Part shown: positions 14,009 to 21,617 of the stretch, piece by piece | Layout of the letters: each line of letters opens with the position of its first letter | Numbering within the stretch: position 1 is the first letter of the stretch | Assembly (NCBI GenBank): GCA_903837075.1 | Contig: CAILTI010000024.1 | Location: 1-35,450, forward strand | Reading direction: 5' to 3' | Origin: an uncultured bacterium | GTDB lineage: Bacteria > Patescibacteriota > Minisyncoccia > Phycocordibacterales > PALSA-1337 | DNA: 35,450 nucleotides | The notes under the pieces: model-generated | Databases searched by the model: none | Seen by the model: only the letters and a program-made list of their open reading frames with translations | What the model was told of the DNA's origin: nothing | Position numbers and translations under genes: made by a program

Positions 14009-15685
14009 TCAATTCAGGACTTTGACTATAGGTTCCTGCCAGTTTTCGATTTCCTCAAGTGCCCTACGGATCTCATCGGAGGCGCGTGACTGTTCGAAGC
14101 TGAGCGTGAACTGCAAGCGATGCCCATCAAGCGCTACAGAGTTGATACCTGTTAGATTGATTTGTCGCTGACTGAACACTCTGGAAATCCTTTCCAAAAG
14201 CCCCGGCCGACTTTGTGTCTTGGTAAATTCCAGAGTCACAGAGTTTTTCCCATAGAGCGTGCCCAAGACAGACAATATCCTCATGAATAGCTCGTTCGCC
14301 TCTTTCGTGACCTCTGTACCAAAATGATCACGAGCCTTTGTAAACAACTCTTCGAAGGCTGCTTGATCCCTATCGAGAATCATTCGCAGCAGGCGTTGTT
14401 CGATCGCAATCCTTCTCGCAAGCATATCCACTGTCTCGGGATTTTCCATCACGATAGACGTATATAGATCGGGGCTTTGACTAACAAGCCTACCCATTGC
14501 CGAAAGTGCCACTCTATAAAAAGGACTTGTAAAATCCATACTCTTACTCACTGATATTCCCGCCTCTGTGATAAGAAGGGCGCTTACCAAATTCCCCAGA
14601 TGAGGAACTACTTGCACCGTGGTCATGTAACTATCATGTTCTGATGCTGTACTCCACTTGATCTTTGCTCCGGTAGCCGCAAGCATGTTAACAACCCAAG
14701 TCTTCCATGCAAGTGTAGTCAAACGTGCTGGGCACGCCACCACAGTTTGCCCGTCGAATGACACTTCGGGACGAAACATGGGATGAAGCCCCACAACCTG
14801 AGCTTTGCTTTCGAGCATCGCCTGAATAGCGGGCTGCTTAACGGACGTGACATCCATCAAAAGCTGATCTTCTCGAACCCAAGGCAGTACCGAACGAATC
14901 ACCCCTGGTGTATCCTTTATAGGGACAGAGAAGACAACAACTTCGGACCGCTCAACAACTTGATCATTAGATAGGCCAGTAGACTTCTTCTCATCGGACC
15001 CAATGACCGAACAGCCGATCTGCTCAAAGAACTCCTTGAGCATCTGACCGAATAGACCATTGATCCCGATGATGCCGACAGTAACTCGTCTAACTATAGA
15101 CTCGTTCTGAAGGAGCACGAACGTTGTCTTGTTATCCGGAACATCTTGAATACCTTCGGCCAATATCCTCAGTCCGTATTCCTCAGCTGCCGCCTTGGGA
15201 GCGATGGCTCCAATCTTCACGTTAGGTCCAAGTTTGGCAACGGCTTTCGCTGCATTACCAGTCGAATCACTCTTGCTGCGCCTGTCTGGGGTGATCCCGA
15301 TCGAATCGAGATATTTGCCGCACTGCTGGATTGCTTTCTCGTGCGACATTACGCGCTCAAGCTCTTCGGCCCTACTAATGTGTCGAGGTGCCAAAAGGTA
15401 ATGATTGATCTGAAGGTCGAACCGATCACGTTCCTGCCAGTCATATCCGATCTCTCGAAACCCGTCCAGATGCCTAGTCACTTCCATGACTTCGCCAGCG
15501 ATCGAGTTTCGAATCGGAACGACCGCGTATGCTGGTCCGTCAGCAAGCCGGCTAAACACATTAGCGTGAGTTCCACAAAAGACGATCTCACAATCCGTCT
15601 CTGCCCAAACTTGCCTGTGAATAAAGGCCCGTGCCGCCTCGTGCCCATTCGTAAATGCATCGAGAACCATAATCTTCTTTTTCAT
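14009..15685 (-). CDS. tyrA: Prephenate dehydratase-like / prephenate dehydrogenase / ACT fusion
   Basis: The 558-residue protein appears to join three modules. Residues 35-200 resemble prephenate dehydratase: VPIRNSIAGEV (56-66), SHEKAIQQCGKYL (114-126) and DNKTTF (184-189). Residues 200-480 form a TyrA-type dehydrogenase: NAD-binding GIIGINGLFG (204-213), LLMDVTSVK, GLHPMFRP with His301, and SEHDSYMTTVQVVPHLGNL. The last 70 residues (SRPGLLERISRVFSQRQINLTGIN) look like an ACT regulatory domain. TyrA converts prephenate to 4-hydroxyphenylpyruvate with NAD. In the dehydratase half PIENS reads PIRNS, TRF reads TTF, and the N-terminal GxxGTF block is missing, so activity there is doubtful. ATG 15685 has AAGGA at good spacing. 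It is the only aromatic-pathway gene visible in the window. Confidence 0.82.
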   Translation of the reverse strand: MKKKIMVLDAFTNGHEAARAFIHRQVWAETDCEIVFCGTHANVFSRLADGPAYAVVPIRNSIAGEVMEVTRHLDGFREIGYDWQERDRFDLQINHYLLAPRHISRAEELERVMSHEKAIQQCGKYLDSIGITPDRRSKSDSTGNAAKAVAKLGPNVKIGAIAPKAAAEEYGLRILAEGIQDVPDNKTTFVLLQNESIVRRVTVGIIGINGLFGQMLKEFFEQIGCSVIGSDEKKSTGLSNDQVVERSEVVVFSVPIKDTPGVIRSVLPWVREDQLLMDVTSVKQPAIQAMLESKAQVVGLHPMFRPEVSFDGQTVVACPARLTTLAWKTWVVNMLAATGAKIKWSTASEHDSYMTTVQVVPHLGNLVSALLITEAGISVSKSMDFTSPFYRVALSAMGRLVSQSPDLYTSIVMENPETVDMLARRIAIEQRLLRMILDRDQAAFEELFTKARDHFGTEVTKEANELFMRILSVLGTLYGKNSVTLEFTKTQSRPGLLERISRVFSQRQINLTGINSVALDGHRLQFTLSFEQSRASDEIRRALEEIENWQEPIVKVLN

Positions 15686-15755
15686 TTCTATACTTCCTTT
15701 TGTTTGTAGACACCGATCTTTACTTGTCAGTGTCCTGTTTTGAGTATCCACGCTG

Positions 15756-15783
15756 ACACTATCATTACGATATGTAATGTCAA
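15756..15783 (-). promoter_or_regulatory. Possible promoter and leader hairpin of tyrA-like gene
   Basis: The minus strand has TTGACA (15778-15783) and, 16 bases on, a weak TAGTGT. The inverted TGTCAG/CTGACA pair at 15725-15730 and 15753-15758 would fold in the leader, leaving about 70 bases before the ATG. Regulation through this hairpin is only a possibility. Confidence 0.35.
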
Positions 15784-15912
15784 ATGTTCTCAGCATTTCT
15801 GGCTACCCGCCATTTGAAATCGTGAGGTCGTGGTAAGCGGTGCTTGGCTAGTGTTTTTAATATTATCAGCTGATTCAGCAGAATCACCTACTGGGTAATA
15901 TACTTACACGCA

Positions 15913-16296
15913 ATGAAAAAAGATTTTCAAACTTGGCACGATAAGAAGGCAAACACCGACGAAAAGGAGGATCGTCTGTTTTTCCACGAACGTGACATCT
16001 GGTTCACACATCTCGGGACCAACATAGGGTTTGAGCAGGATGGCAAAGGTGAGTTATTCGGCAGACCAGTAATCGTGTTCCGAAAATTCAATAATATCGT
16101 TTTCTGGGCAGTTCCACTTACTACACGTACGAAGACCGGTAAATACTATATGCCAATTGACCTGGGAGATGGAGTTAATCGCATGGCAATACTCTCCCAA
16201 TTGAGATTAGTAGACGCCAAACGCATAAAACCAGAACACATTAATTCAAACTACAACAGATGTCATTTTAGCTTGGGTCTGACATTCCCCGTGTAG
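15913..16296 (+). CDS. MazF/PemK-like endoribonuclease toxin, without visible antitoxin
   Basis: The 127-residue protein contains the CcdB/MazF-fold signature: RDIWFTHLGTNIGFEQDGKGELFGRPVIVF, then FWAVPLTTRTKTGKYY and AILSQLRLVDAKRI. Family members cleave mRNA in toxin-antitoxin pairs. Here no antitoxin-sized gene lies directly upstream or downstream on the same strand; the neighbours are the tyrA-like gene (divergent) and an exported protein (convergent). The first 25 residues are charged and extend beyond the usual fold. TATACT lies eight bases before the ATG, so the transcript would be almost leaderless. It may be an orphan, or be controlled from elsewhere. Confidence 0.75.
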   Translation: MKKDFQTWHDKKANTDEKEDRLFFHERDIWFTHLGTNIGFEQDGKGELFGRPVIVFRKFNNIVFWAVPLTTRTKTGKYYMPIDLGDGVNRMAILSQLRLVDAKRIKPEHINSNYNRCHFSLGLTFPV

Positions 16297-16367
16297 ACAA
16301 CAAAAGATTCCTATTTAAGCACATAGGGCGTTAAAAATATCCGACTATCTTCTTGTTGAGTAGAAGA

Positions 16368-17369
16368 CTAATATCTTGTAGATAGGAAACTCCACCAAGG
16401 TTTCTGTGTTTTTTCAATGTTGCCATTGTCTGCATTAACTTCCACTTTTACAGACATTTTTGTTCTAAATAGTCCAAATAGTTTAACATCTTTTGTCGTA
16501 TCAAATTCATACTTTGGATCAACAGATGCTCCATTTGTGGTTATTAATTTTATATTTTCAACCTTTGTGCCCGTTTCTCCTTTTAAGACGGTGTCCGTAG
16601 CCTTATCTGGCATAATTTTTATTTCCTTATCACCGGAGAAAATCTTCTCATTGGCTATCTTTACCGAGTTATCAGTTTCTACTTTTACTGAATCCTTGAT
16701 CAGAGTCTCTATCTTATCAGCCGAAATCTTATCGCCATAAATTAATATAGGATTCTTAACTCCAGGTTGGATTGTTGTTGAAGTGCTAAAGATATACGGT
16801 TTTTCTGAACTTGTAACGATAACTACTCCGGTTGATTCTTTTACTCCCTCAATTGGAGCCTTCGTACCCAATGTTGGATTTATGGATTCTTTTGATTCAG
16901 GTTTATTGATGTCAGTCCCAATAACATATTTTATGGAACTTTTTACTCCGTCCAATGGTGCAATAGGCTCTTTAGTATCTCCTGTTTGATTTACTTCTAT
17001 TGGATCTTTATCACTTTTGTCTCCAGTAGGAACTATGACAGGATTATCGATACGGTAAAAACATGCTTGTTTTGCTGAATCTGAATTCAAAAGATTACAT
17101 GTAGCTTTATCTTTATTCGTTATCGCGACCATGAAATAACATCCTTGTTCCCAAGGAATGTTTCCATTTTTTGTATAAAACTCGCATTGCGATACTACCT
17201 TGCAGTCATTATAGTTAACGCCAACTACACCACCGACCACCCTTACACATCCAGTTGCCTCGGTTCCATTTTGCGCATGTAATGAAATTGTAGGGATGAA
17301 AATACTAACAGCAAGAATAATAATGTAAAAAGAGTATGCGACAAAATCCCCATTGTTTATGTGTTTCAT
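16368..17369 (-). CDS. Exported hypothetical protein, 333 aa
   Basis: The protein starts with a signal peptide (FYIIILAVSIFIPTISLHAQ, probable cleavage after HAQ, near residue 33). A Cys-containing domain follows (CVRVVGGVVGVNYNDCKVV, CEFY, GCYFMVAI, CNLL, CFYRID), probably disulfide-linked outside the cell. A long low-complexity, Thr/Pro/Lys-rich middle region contains repeated PIxPxxGVKxS-type units (IAPLDGVKSS, KAPIEGVKES, QPGVKNP). The C-terminus is beta-rich. No known family is recognised; the layout suggests a cell-surface or adhesion protein. It starts 7 bases after a 44-residue membrane protein gene and is probably translated from the same mRNA. Confidence 0.75.
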   Translation of the reverse strand: MKHINNGDFVAYSFYIIILAVSIFIPTISLHAQNGTEATGCVRVVGGVVGVNYNDCKVVSQCEFYTKNGNIPWEQGCYFMVAITNKDKATCNLLNSDSAKQACFYRIDNPVIVPTGDKSDKDPIEVNQTGDTKEPIAPLDGVKSSIKYVIGTDINKPESKESINPTLGTKAPIEGVKESTGVVIVTSSEKPYIFSTSTTIQPGVKNPILIYGDKISADKIETLIKDSVKVETDNSVKIANEKIFSGDKEIKIMPDKATDTVLKGETGTKVENIKLITTNGASVDPKYEFDTTKDVKLFGLFRTKMSVKVEVNADNGNIEKTQKPWWSFLSTRY

Positions 17370-17376
17370 TGTTATG

Positions 17377-17511
17377 TTAGTTATTAATAACAGGACTAAT
17401 AATAATTATTTCAGACCAAAGTGCTGTGAACACTACTCCGAATACTATAAGCAATACGGACATCGTTGTAAAAATCTTAAAACATGTAAGCCAATAATCT
17501 TTTGTTTTCAT
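17377..17511 (-). CDS. Small membrane protein, 44 aa
   Basis: The protein starts MKTKDYWLTCFKIF and has one long hydrophobic segment (about residues 14-31, TTMSVLLIVFGVVFTALW), then SEIIIISPVINN and a TAA stop. The positively charged N-terminus predicts an inward-facing start of a single membrane helix. The stop is 7 bases before the start of the exported 333-residue protein on the same strand, which suggests an operon. It lies just downstream of tRNA-Lys and may be read from that transcript. Function unknown; it could also be a short coupling reading frame for the next gene. Confidence 0.5.
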   Translation of the reverse strand: MKTKDYWLTCFKIFTTMSVLLIVFGVVFTALWSEIIIISPVINN

Positions 17512-17556
17512 ATTATTTAAATTGGAAACTATCTATATTTGATTGAAAATCATCTG

Positions 17557-17629
17557 TGCGCCCAGTTGGAGTCGAACCAACGACCCACTCCTTAAAAGGG
17601 AGTTGCTCTACCAGCTGAGCTATGGGCGC
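17557..17629 (-). tRNA. tRNA-Lys (anticodon UUU)
   Basis: On the minus strand the 73 bases fold as a full cloverleaf: acceptor GCGCCCA with TGGGCGC and discriminator A, D arm around AGCTCAGCTGGTAGAGC, anticodon stem ACTCC/GGAGT with loop CTTTTAA (anticodon TTT), variable region, and T arm with GGTTCGACTCC. CCA is not encoded. UUU reads Lys codons. Confidence 0.95.
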
Positions 17630-17643
17630 AAGTGAGGATTTTA

Positions 17644-17820
17644 AACGAGCGTTCCTACGCTCGTTATAAATCCGAGCGCAGCGCCTATATCGAGCGAAGC
17701 GAAGATATGGGCGCATTCAGTCAATTGAATGACTTTGAAACTTACAAAGGGTATAAATACCCTTTGTTCTGACATCGACTCAGATACTGTGAATGTACGA
17801 ACATTCACGCATCTTCGCTC
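17644..17820. repeat. Cluster of short palindromes between tRNA-Lys and holA
   Basis: This gene-free stretch of about 200 bases (17630-17837) holds several separate hairpins: 17644-17665 (AACGAGCG/CGCTCGTT), 17681-17714 (GCGCCTATATC with one mismatch), 17744-17767 (perfect ACAAAGGGTAT palindrome) and 17790-17807 (TGAATGT/ACATTCA). TATGGGCGCA at 17706-17715 repeats the end of tRNA-Lys (17621-17630). No coding potential is seen. Confidence 0.75.
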
Positions 17821-17837
17821 GTCAGAATAACACGGAA

Positions 17838-18578
17838 TTATAACTCTAGCAAAAGCTTCTCTGTGCCGAGTTCTAGATCTACCACTCCCCTGTGACCATT
17901 ATGATACAAAGTGACGATCCTAGTCAGTAGTTTTCCGAGCGCAGCACCTTCGTAGTTGGTCGCATATTTTTTGGATTTACTAAAGACAAATGGACTGAGA
18001 CCAGTGTCTGTAGAACTTTTACCTCCTGCCGCTACGACCATAGACTTCACTTGCCAGAACAAGGTGCCGAGAATACTTTCCGACTCGATCCCCTGGTCAA
18101 CAGCTTGCCTATAGATCATCCAGGACTTTGCCCTATCACGACTCCCGACGGCATCAGCTAGAGAAAATATGTTGAATTCCCCTTTTGCACCAGCTCCACC
18201 GCCGAATGACCTTGCAACAACGGGCAGATCTGTCACCACAACCTTTTCCGCGGACTTTTCTATCGCCTTTCTTGATTCGACATTGGACTTGCCCTCCAAC
18301 ATAACGAAAATATTGCTTGATTCGGCCATGGCTGGGAGGAATTCATCTATTCCTTCCTTGGCTTCGGCATTTTCGGTCACACGATCTAGAAAGACGATGT
18401 ACTTATTGGAAAATAGCCCTTGCCCACCGAGGTGCTCTTCTATAACTGGAGTTCGCCAACTATCACCATTGATCGGCACATATGACGCATCAGGTTTTTT
18501 GGCACGCAGAGAGTCGATAAGCTTGTGGGCTTTCTCATGTGATCTCGCTACATCTGTTCCGTAGAATACATAAAGCAT
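17838..18578 (-). CDS. holA: DNA polymerase III delta subunit (clamp loader)
   Basis: The 246-residue protein opens MLYVFYGTDVARSHEKAHKLIDSL and has the delta-subunit arrangement: LGGQGLFSNKYIVFLDRV, FVMLEGKSNVESRKAIEK, then a C-terminal helical domain with SWMIYRQAVDQGIESESILGTLFWQVKSMVVAA and LTRIVTLYHNGHRGVVDLELGTEKLLLEL. Delta opens the beta clamp (DnaN) for loading. It is shorter than the E. coli protein (about 340 residues). The polA gene lies just upstream on the same strand. Assignment rests on overall pattern, since delta proteins diverge strongly. Confidence 0.75.
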   Translation of the reverse strand: MLYVFYGTDVARSHEKAHKLIDSLRAKKPDASYVPINGDSWRTPVIEEHLGGQGLFSNKYIVFLDRVTENAEAKEGIDEFLPAMAESSNIFVMLEGKSNVESRKAIEKSAEKVVVTDLPVVARSFGGGAGAKGEFNIFSLADAVGSRDRAKSWMIYRQAVDQGIESESILGTLFWQVKSMVVAAGGKSSTDTGLSPFVFSKSKKYATNYEGAALGKLLTRIVTLYHNGHRGVVDLELGTEKLLLEL

Positions 18579-18632
18579 ATTGTATATTGATTATCGAAAA
18601 TTGAACATTCATTGGTTATTGAACATTGGTCA

Positions 18633-21125
18633 TTACTTTAACTCTCCCCAATTCTTTCCCACAGACGTCTCGGCACTGAGAACAACTCCGTAAGTTTCCT
18701 TTGGATCGATCACTGACTCCATGATCTTCTCTATTTCCGGTGCAACCACGGCCGCCACACTTCCCCTCATCTCGTAAACGAGCTCATCGTGCACCTGTAA
18801 TAGCAAGAAGACGTCATTTTGTAAATGATTTTTCCTTATATAGGCATCTATCTTGATCATCGCGAGCTTGATCACGTCAGCCTCGGTACCCTGGATAGGT
18901 GCATTGATCGCCATACGTTCCGCCCCTGCCCGAATATATGGTATATGGGACTTGATGCCTTCGAAATATCTACGTCGCCCGAAAAATGTTTCCGTGTAGC
19001 CCTTTCTAGCCGTCTCCGACTTTACCTTGTCTAAATATGCCGCCAACCCAGAGAAAGTCGCGAAGTATTGATTCAGATAATTTTGAGCTTCTTCACGAGT
19101 CGAACCTAGGTTCTGTTTCAGTGCCAGTACACCCATACCGTACATGATACCGAAATTTATCACCTTGGCCTGACGACGCATGTCGCTAGTGACTTGGTCT
19201 TGCGGAACCTTGAAGACGAATGCTGCGACTGAAGAGTGGACATCCTCGCCTCTCTGGAAAATACCGATCAATTTCTCATCATTCGAAAGGAAGGCGGCGA
19301 TGCGGAGTTCCATCTGAGAATAGTCGAAGGCACCCAGAACGAATCCCTGGTCTGCGATGAATGCGTCACGAACCTTCTTTCCGTGTTCTGTTTTTATGGG
19401 AATGTTCTGCAAGTTGGGGTCCTGTGAAGCCATCCTACCCGTCGTCGTTCCTGCAGAGATAAAATTGGCATGCAGTCTGTCGTCTCCGTCCAGAAGAGGC
19501 GGGATGGCATCTATGTATGTTGAGAGCAATTTCTGGAGTTCCCTATATTCAAATATATTTGGAACGATCGGATGCAGATCTCGCAATTTCTCCAATTCTG
19601 ATTCTCGTGTCGATCTGGCACCTCCGGCTGTTTTCTTCATATTCTTGGCCGCCAAACCGAGCTTGTCGAATAGTATTTCGCCCAACTGTTTCGGAGAATT
19701 CACGTTAAATTCCGTCCCTGCGGCCTTCCATATTTTTTCCTCGAGAGCAGAGAGTGTGGTGTGATATTCCTTCGAAAGTCTCTGCAGAATCATTCTGTCT
19801 ATCTTCACTCCCCTTTCCTTCATCTTGTGACAGATCGGAATGAGTGGCATCTCGATCTCCTCATATAGTTTCCTCAAGCCTTTTTCATCTAGTTCGGCAA
19901 ATATCTTCGCTTTTGCCGCTGCAAAATCATTCTCGCCCGTATAGTTCTTCATGTCTTCCAGTTTCGGATTGGTTATGTCGGAATTCACGATCCATAGGGC
20001 GACAGCGGTCTTTTCCAGTTCGTCTGTTGGAATGTCGCTAAAAAGTAATGATTGATTCGTGTCTTCAGCGTGGTCTACAGACTTCTTACCACCCGCTTGG
20101 GGGGAGAGTTTCTCTCCGATTCCCCCTTGCGGGGTTTGAGGAGAGGAACTACTCCCCCCAAAAGGGTGGGTCACAGAACCTGAAACAACCTTCTCCAGTC
20201 GCTGAGTGAGCGTCCTGAACTCTAGTTCTGTCCATAGCGCATTGGCTTTCTTCACATCCAGACCTTCCTTGAAGGTTTTGTCAGGAAGAACGAACTTGAT
20301 CGGTGCATCATGACGTATCGTGGCTAACATCTTGCTGAATTCCGCTTCTTCTCTGTTATCTTTCAATAACTGGATGATCCTCGGCGTTATACCCGCCTTC
20401 TCGAATACTTCCTCGTGGCCTGCCTCGAGTTCCTTGAACATATTCTCGATCGTCCCGAATGTCGTTATGAGTATGGTAGCCGTCTTCTCGCCAACACCTT
20501 TTACACCAACGATATTGTCTGATGGATCACCACGCAAACCTTTGTAATCTGGAATAAGTTCTGGTCCAAAGCCGAATCTGTCTCTAACTGCCTTTTCATC
20601 GTAGATAATGGTGTCCTTTATTCCCTTTTTCAATGTATATACTCTAACCTCTTCACCTTTCACTAATTGTAATGTGTCCATGTCACCAGAGGCGATGATG
20701 ATCTCCAAGGGTATAGGGTTTAGGGTATTGGGTTTATTGATAACTTGCTCCACTATCGTCCCCAACATATCATCCGCCTCGAAGCCCTCCTTCTCATATA
20801 TCGGTATACCCAATGCCTGATATACGTCATACGACCTCTTGATCTGGGCAATGAGGTCATCTTCGGCTTTCTGTCTGCCAGCTTTGTAGTCCTTGTATGC
20901 TTCGTGACGGTATGTCGGCGCGGCCATGTCGTAACAAGCGACCACGTAGTCAGGTTTCAATTCTTCGATGATCTTGATCAGCATCGTGGAAAGGCCATAC
21001 AGAGCCCCCGTCGGCTCCCCCTTGGCGGTGGCAAAATCAGGCAATGCGTGGTACGCACGGTGCAAAATAGCATGAGAATCTAGGAGTACTAGGCGCTTCT
21101 TTGGTTGATTTACGGATTTGGACAT
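18633..21125 (-). CDS. polA: DNA polymerase I
   Basis: The 830-residue protein has an N-terminal 5'-3' exonuclease domain (residues 10-290; DSHAILHRAYHALP, EADDMLGT, SGDMDTLQL, GLRGDPSDNIVGVKGVGEKTA). A shortened middle region without the DEDD proofreading residues follows, then a family A polymerase domain with motif A (FDYSQMELRIAAF), motif B (RRQAKVINFGIMYGMG) and motif C (QVHDELVYE). It acts in primer removal and repair synthesis, probably without proofreading. Residues 319-346 are encoded by an 81-bp palindromic element, and KPNTLNPIPLE (131-141) is another low-complexity loop. ATG 21125 has TGg-TACAAT six bases upstream, so the mRNA is probably leaderless. Confidence 0.95.
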   Translation of the reverse strand: MSKSVNQPKKRLVLLDSHAILHRAYHALPDFATAKGEPTGALYGLSTMLIKIIEELKPDYVVACYDMAAPTYRHEAYKDYKAGRQKAEDDLIAQIKRSYDVYQALGIPIYEKEGFEADDMLGTIVEQVINKPNTLNPIPLEIIIASGDMDTLQLVKGEEVRVYTLKKGIKDTIIYDEKAVRDRFGFGPELIPDYKGLRGDPSDNIVGVKGVGEKTATILITTFGTIENMFKELEAGHEEVFEKAGITPRIIQLLKDNREEAEFSKMLATIRHDAPIKFVLPDKTFKEGLDVKKANALWTELEFRTLTQRLEKVVSGSVTHPFGGSSSSPQTPQGGIGEKLSPQAGGKKSVDHAEDTNQSLLFSDIPTDELEKTAVALWIVNSDITNPKLEDMKNYTGENDFAAAKAKIFAELDEKGLRKLYEEIEMPLIPICHKMKERGVKIDRMILQRLSKEYHTTLSALEEKIWKAAGTEFNVNSPKQLGEILFDKLGLAAKNMKKTAGGARSTRESELEKLRDLHPIVPNIFEYRELQKLLSTYIDAIPPLLDGDDRLHANFISAGTTTGRMASQDPNLQNIPIKTEHGKKVRDAFIADQGFVLGAFDYSQMELRIAAFLSNDEKLIGIFQRGEDVHSSVAAFVFKVPQDQVTSDMRRQAKVINFGIMYGMGVLALKQNLGSTREEAQNYLNQYFATFSGLAAYLDKVKSETARKGYTETFFGRRRYFEGIKSHIPYIRAGAERMAINAPIQGTEADVIKLAMIKIDAYIRKNHLQNDVFLLLQVHDELVYEMRGSVAAVVAPEIEKIMESVIDPKETYGVVLSAETSVGKNWGELK
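20089..20169 (-). repeat. In-frame palindromic element inside polA
   Basis: The outer arms (CCACCCTTTTGGGGGGAG and its partner at 20089-20106) pair at 16 of 18 positions, and an inner hairpin (CTCTCC...GGAGAG around CCCC/GGGG) fills the middle. The length is 81 bp, exactly 27 codons, with no stop. It encodes the Gly/Ser/Pro-rich linker starting HPFGGSSSSPQTPQGG. A 19-base part recurs in tsaE with one change. Confidence 0.75.
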
Positions 21126-21131
21126 ATAGCT

Positions 21132-21140
21132 ATTGTACCA
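21132..21140 (-). promoter_or_regulatory. Extended -10 promoter of polA, leaderless
   Basis: The minus strand reads TGG-TACAAT, six bases, ATG 21125. A perfect DnaA-box sequence (TTATCCACA, 21175-21183) lies 38 bases further upstream. Confidence 0.5.
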
Positions 21141-21190
21141 CTAAGATGTATGTGTCGTAAGAAAATACCAATTCTTATCCACATTTAATA

Positions 21191-21221
21191 TTGCATCTGC
21201 AATTCAGATTGATGCTATAAT
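21191..21221 (+). promoter_or_regulatory. Promoter of small membrane protein gene
   Basis: TTGCAT and a perfect TATAAT are separated by 19 bases. Transcription would start about three bases before ATG 21231. Confidence 0.5.
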
Positions 21222-21230
21222 ATTGTTGAA

Positions 21231-21593
21231 ATGGCGAAAAATCTTCTCAACACACCAGTTCTCCTCGGCACACCACTCGGTCATGAAGAGCACAAGCAGA
21301 TGAAAGTGCTTCTCTTTATCCTGGCGATCGTGCTTATGATGGCTGCGACTGTGTTATATTCACAATCAATAACACCGACGAATTATGTATCCCCTATCAT
21401 GACACAACGACCAGTTGTGGACCAGAAGACTATGATGCGTAATCAGGCAATTGCAGCGCTCAGGGGATTAGAACCAGCAACCCCAGAACAGATAAAGAGT
21501 GCTGTCGGCCAATTATCAAACGTGAAACCCATGACAGAAGCGGTGAGAGCAAGCGCCCTCAAAGAAGCAATCAGTCAATTAAAAGCAAAATAA
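21231..21593 (+). CDS. Hypothetical single-span membrane protein, 120 aa
   Basis: The protein has one clear transmembrane helix (VLLFILAIVLMMAATVLY, about residues 26-43) after a polar N-terminus. A predicted extracytoplasmic helical tail with regularly spaced Ala and Leu follows (MMRNQAIAALRGLEPATPEQIKSAVGQLS). The family is not recognised. A TATAAT box ends nine bases before ATG 21231, giving a leader of only about three bases. The exported 200-residue protein follows after 24 bases on the same strand, so the two may be cotranscribed. Confidence 0.65.
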   Translation: MAKNLLNTPVLLGTPLGHEEHKQMKVLLFILAIVLMMAATVLYSQSITPTNYVSPIMTQRPVVDQKTMMRNQAIAALRGLEPATPEQIKSAVGQLSNVKPMTEAVRASALKEAISQLKAK

Positions 21594-21617
21594 CATTTAT
21601 CAACTATCTTACAAATC

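Noticed and set aside
15686-15796. N-terminal extension of the tyrA-like fusion
   Set aside because: The extension crosses the probable promoter and leader hairpin, while ATG 15685 has a good Shine-Dalgarno sequence.
20700-20760. Telomere-like GGGTTTAGGG words as a structural element
   Set aside because: Only two or three degenerate units occur, inside polA coding sequence; it is a low-complexity loop rather than a telomere.
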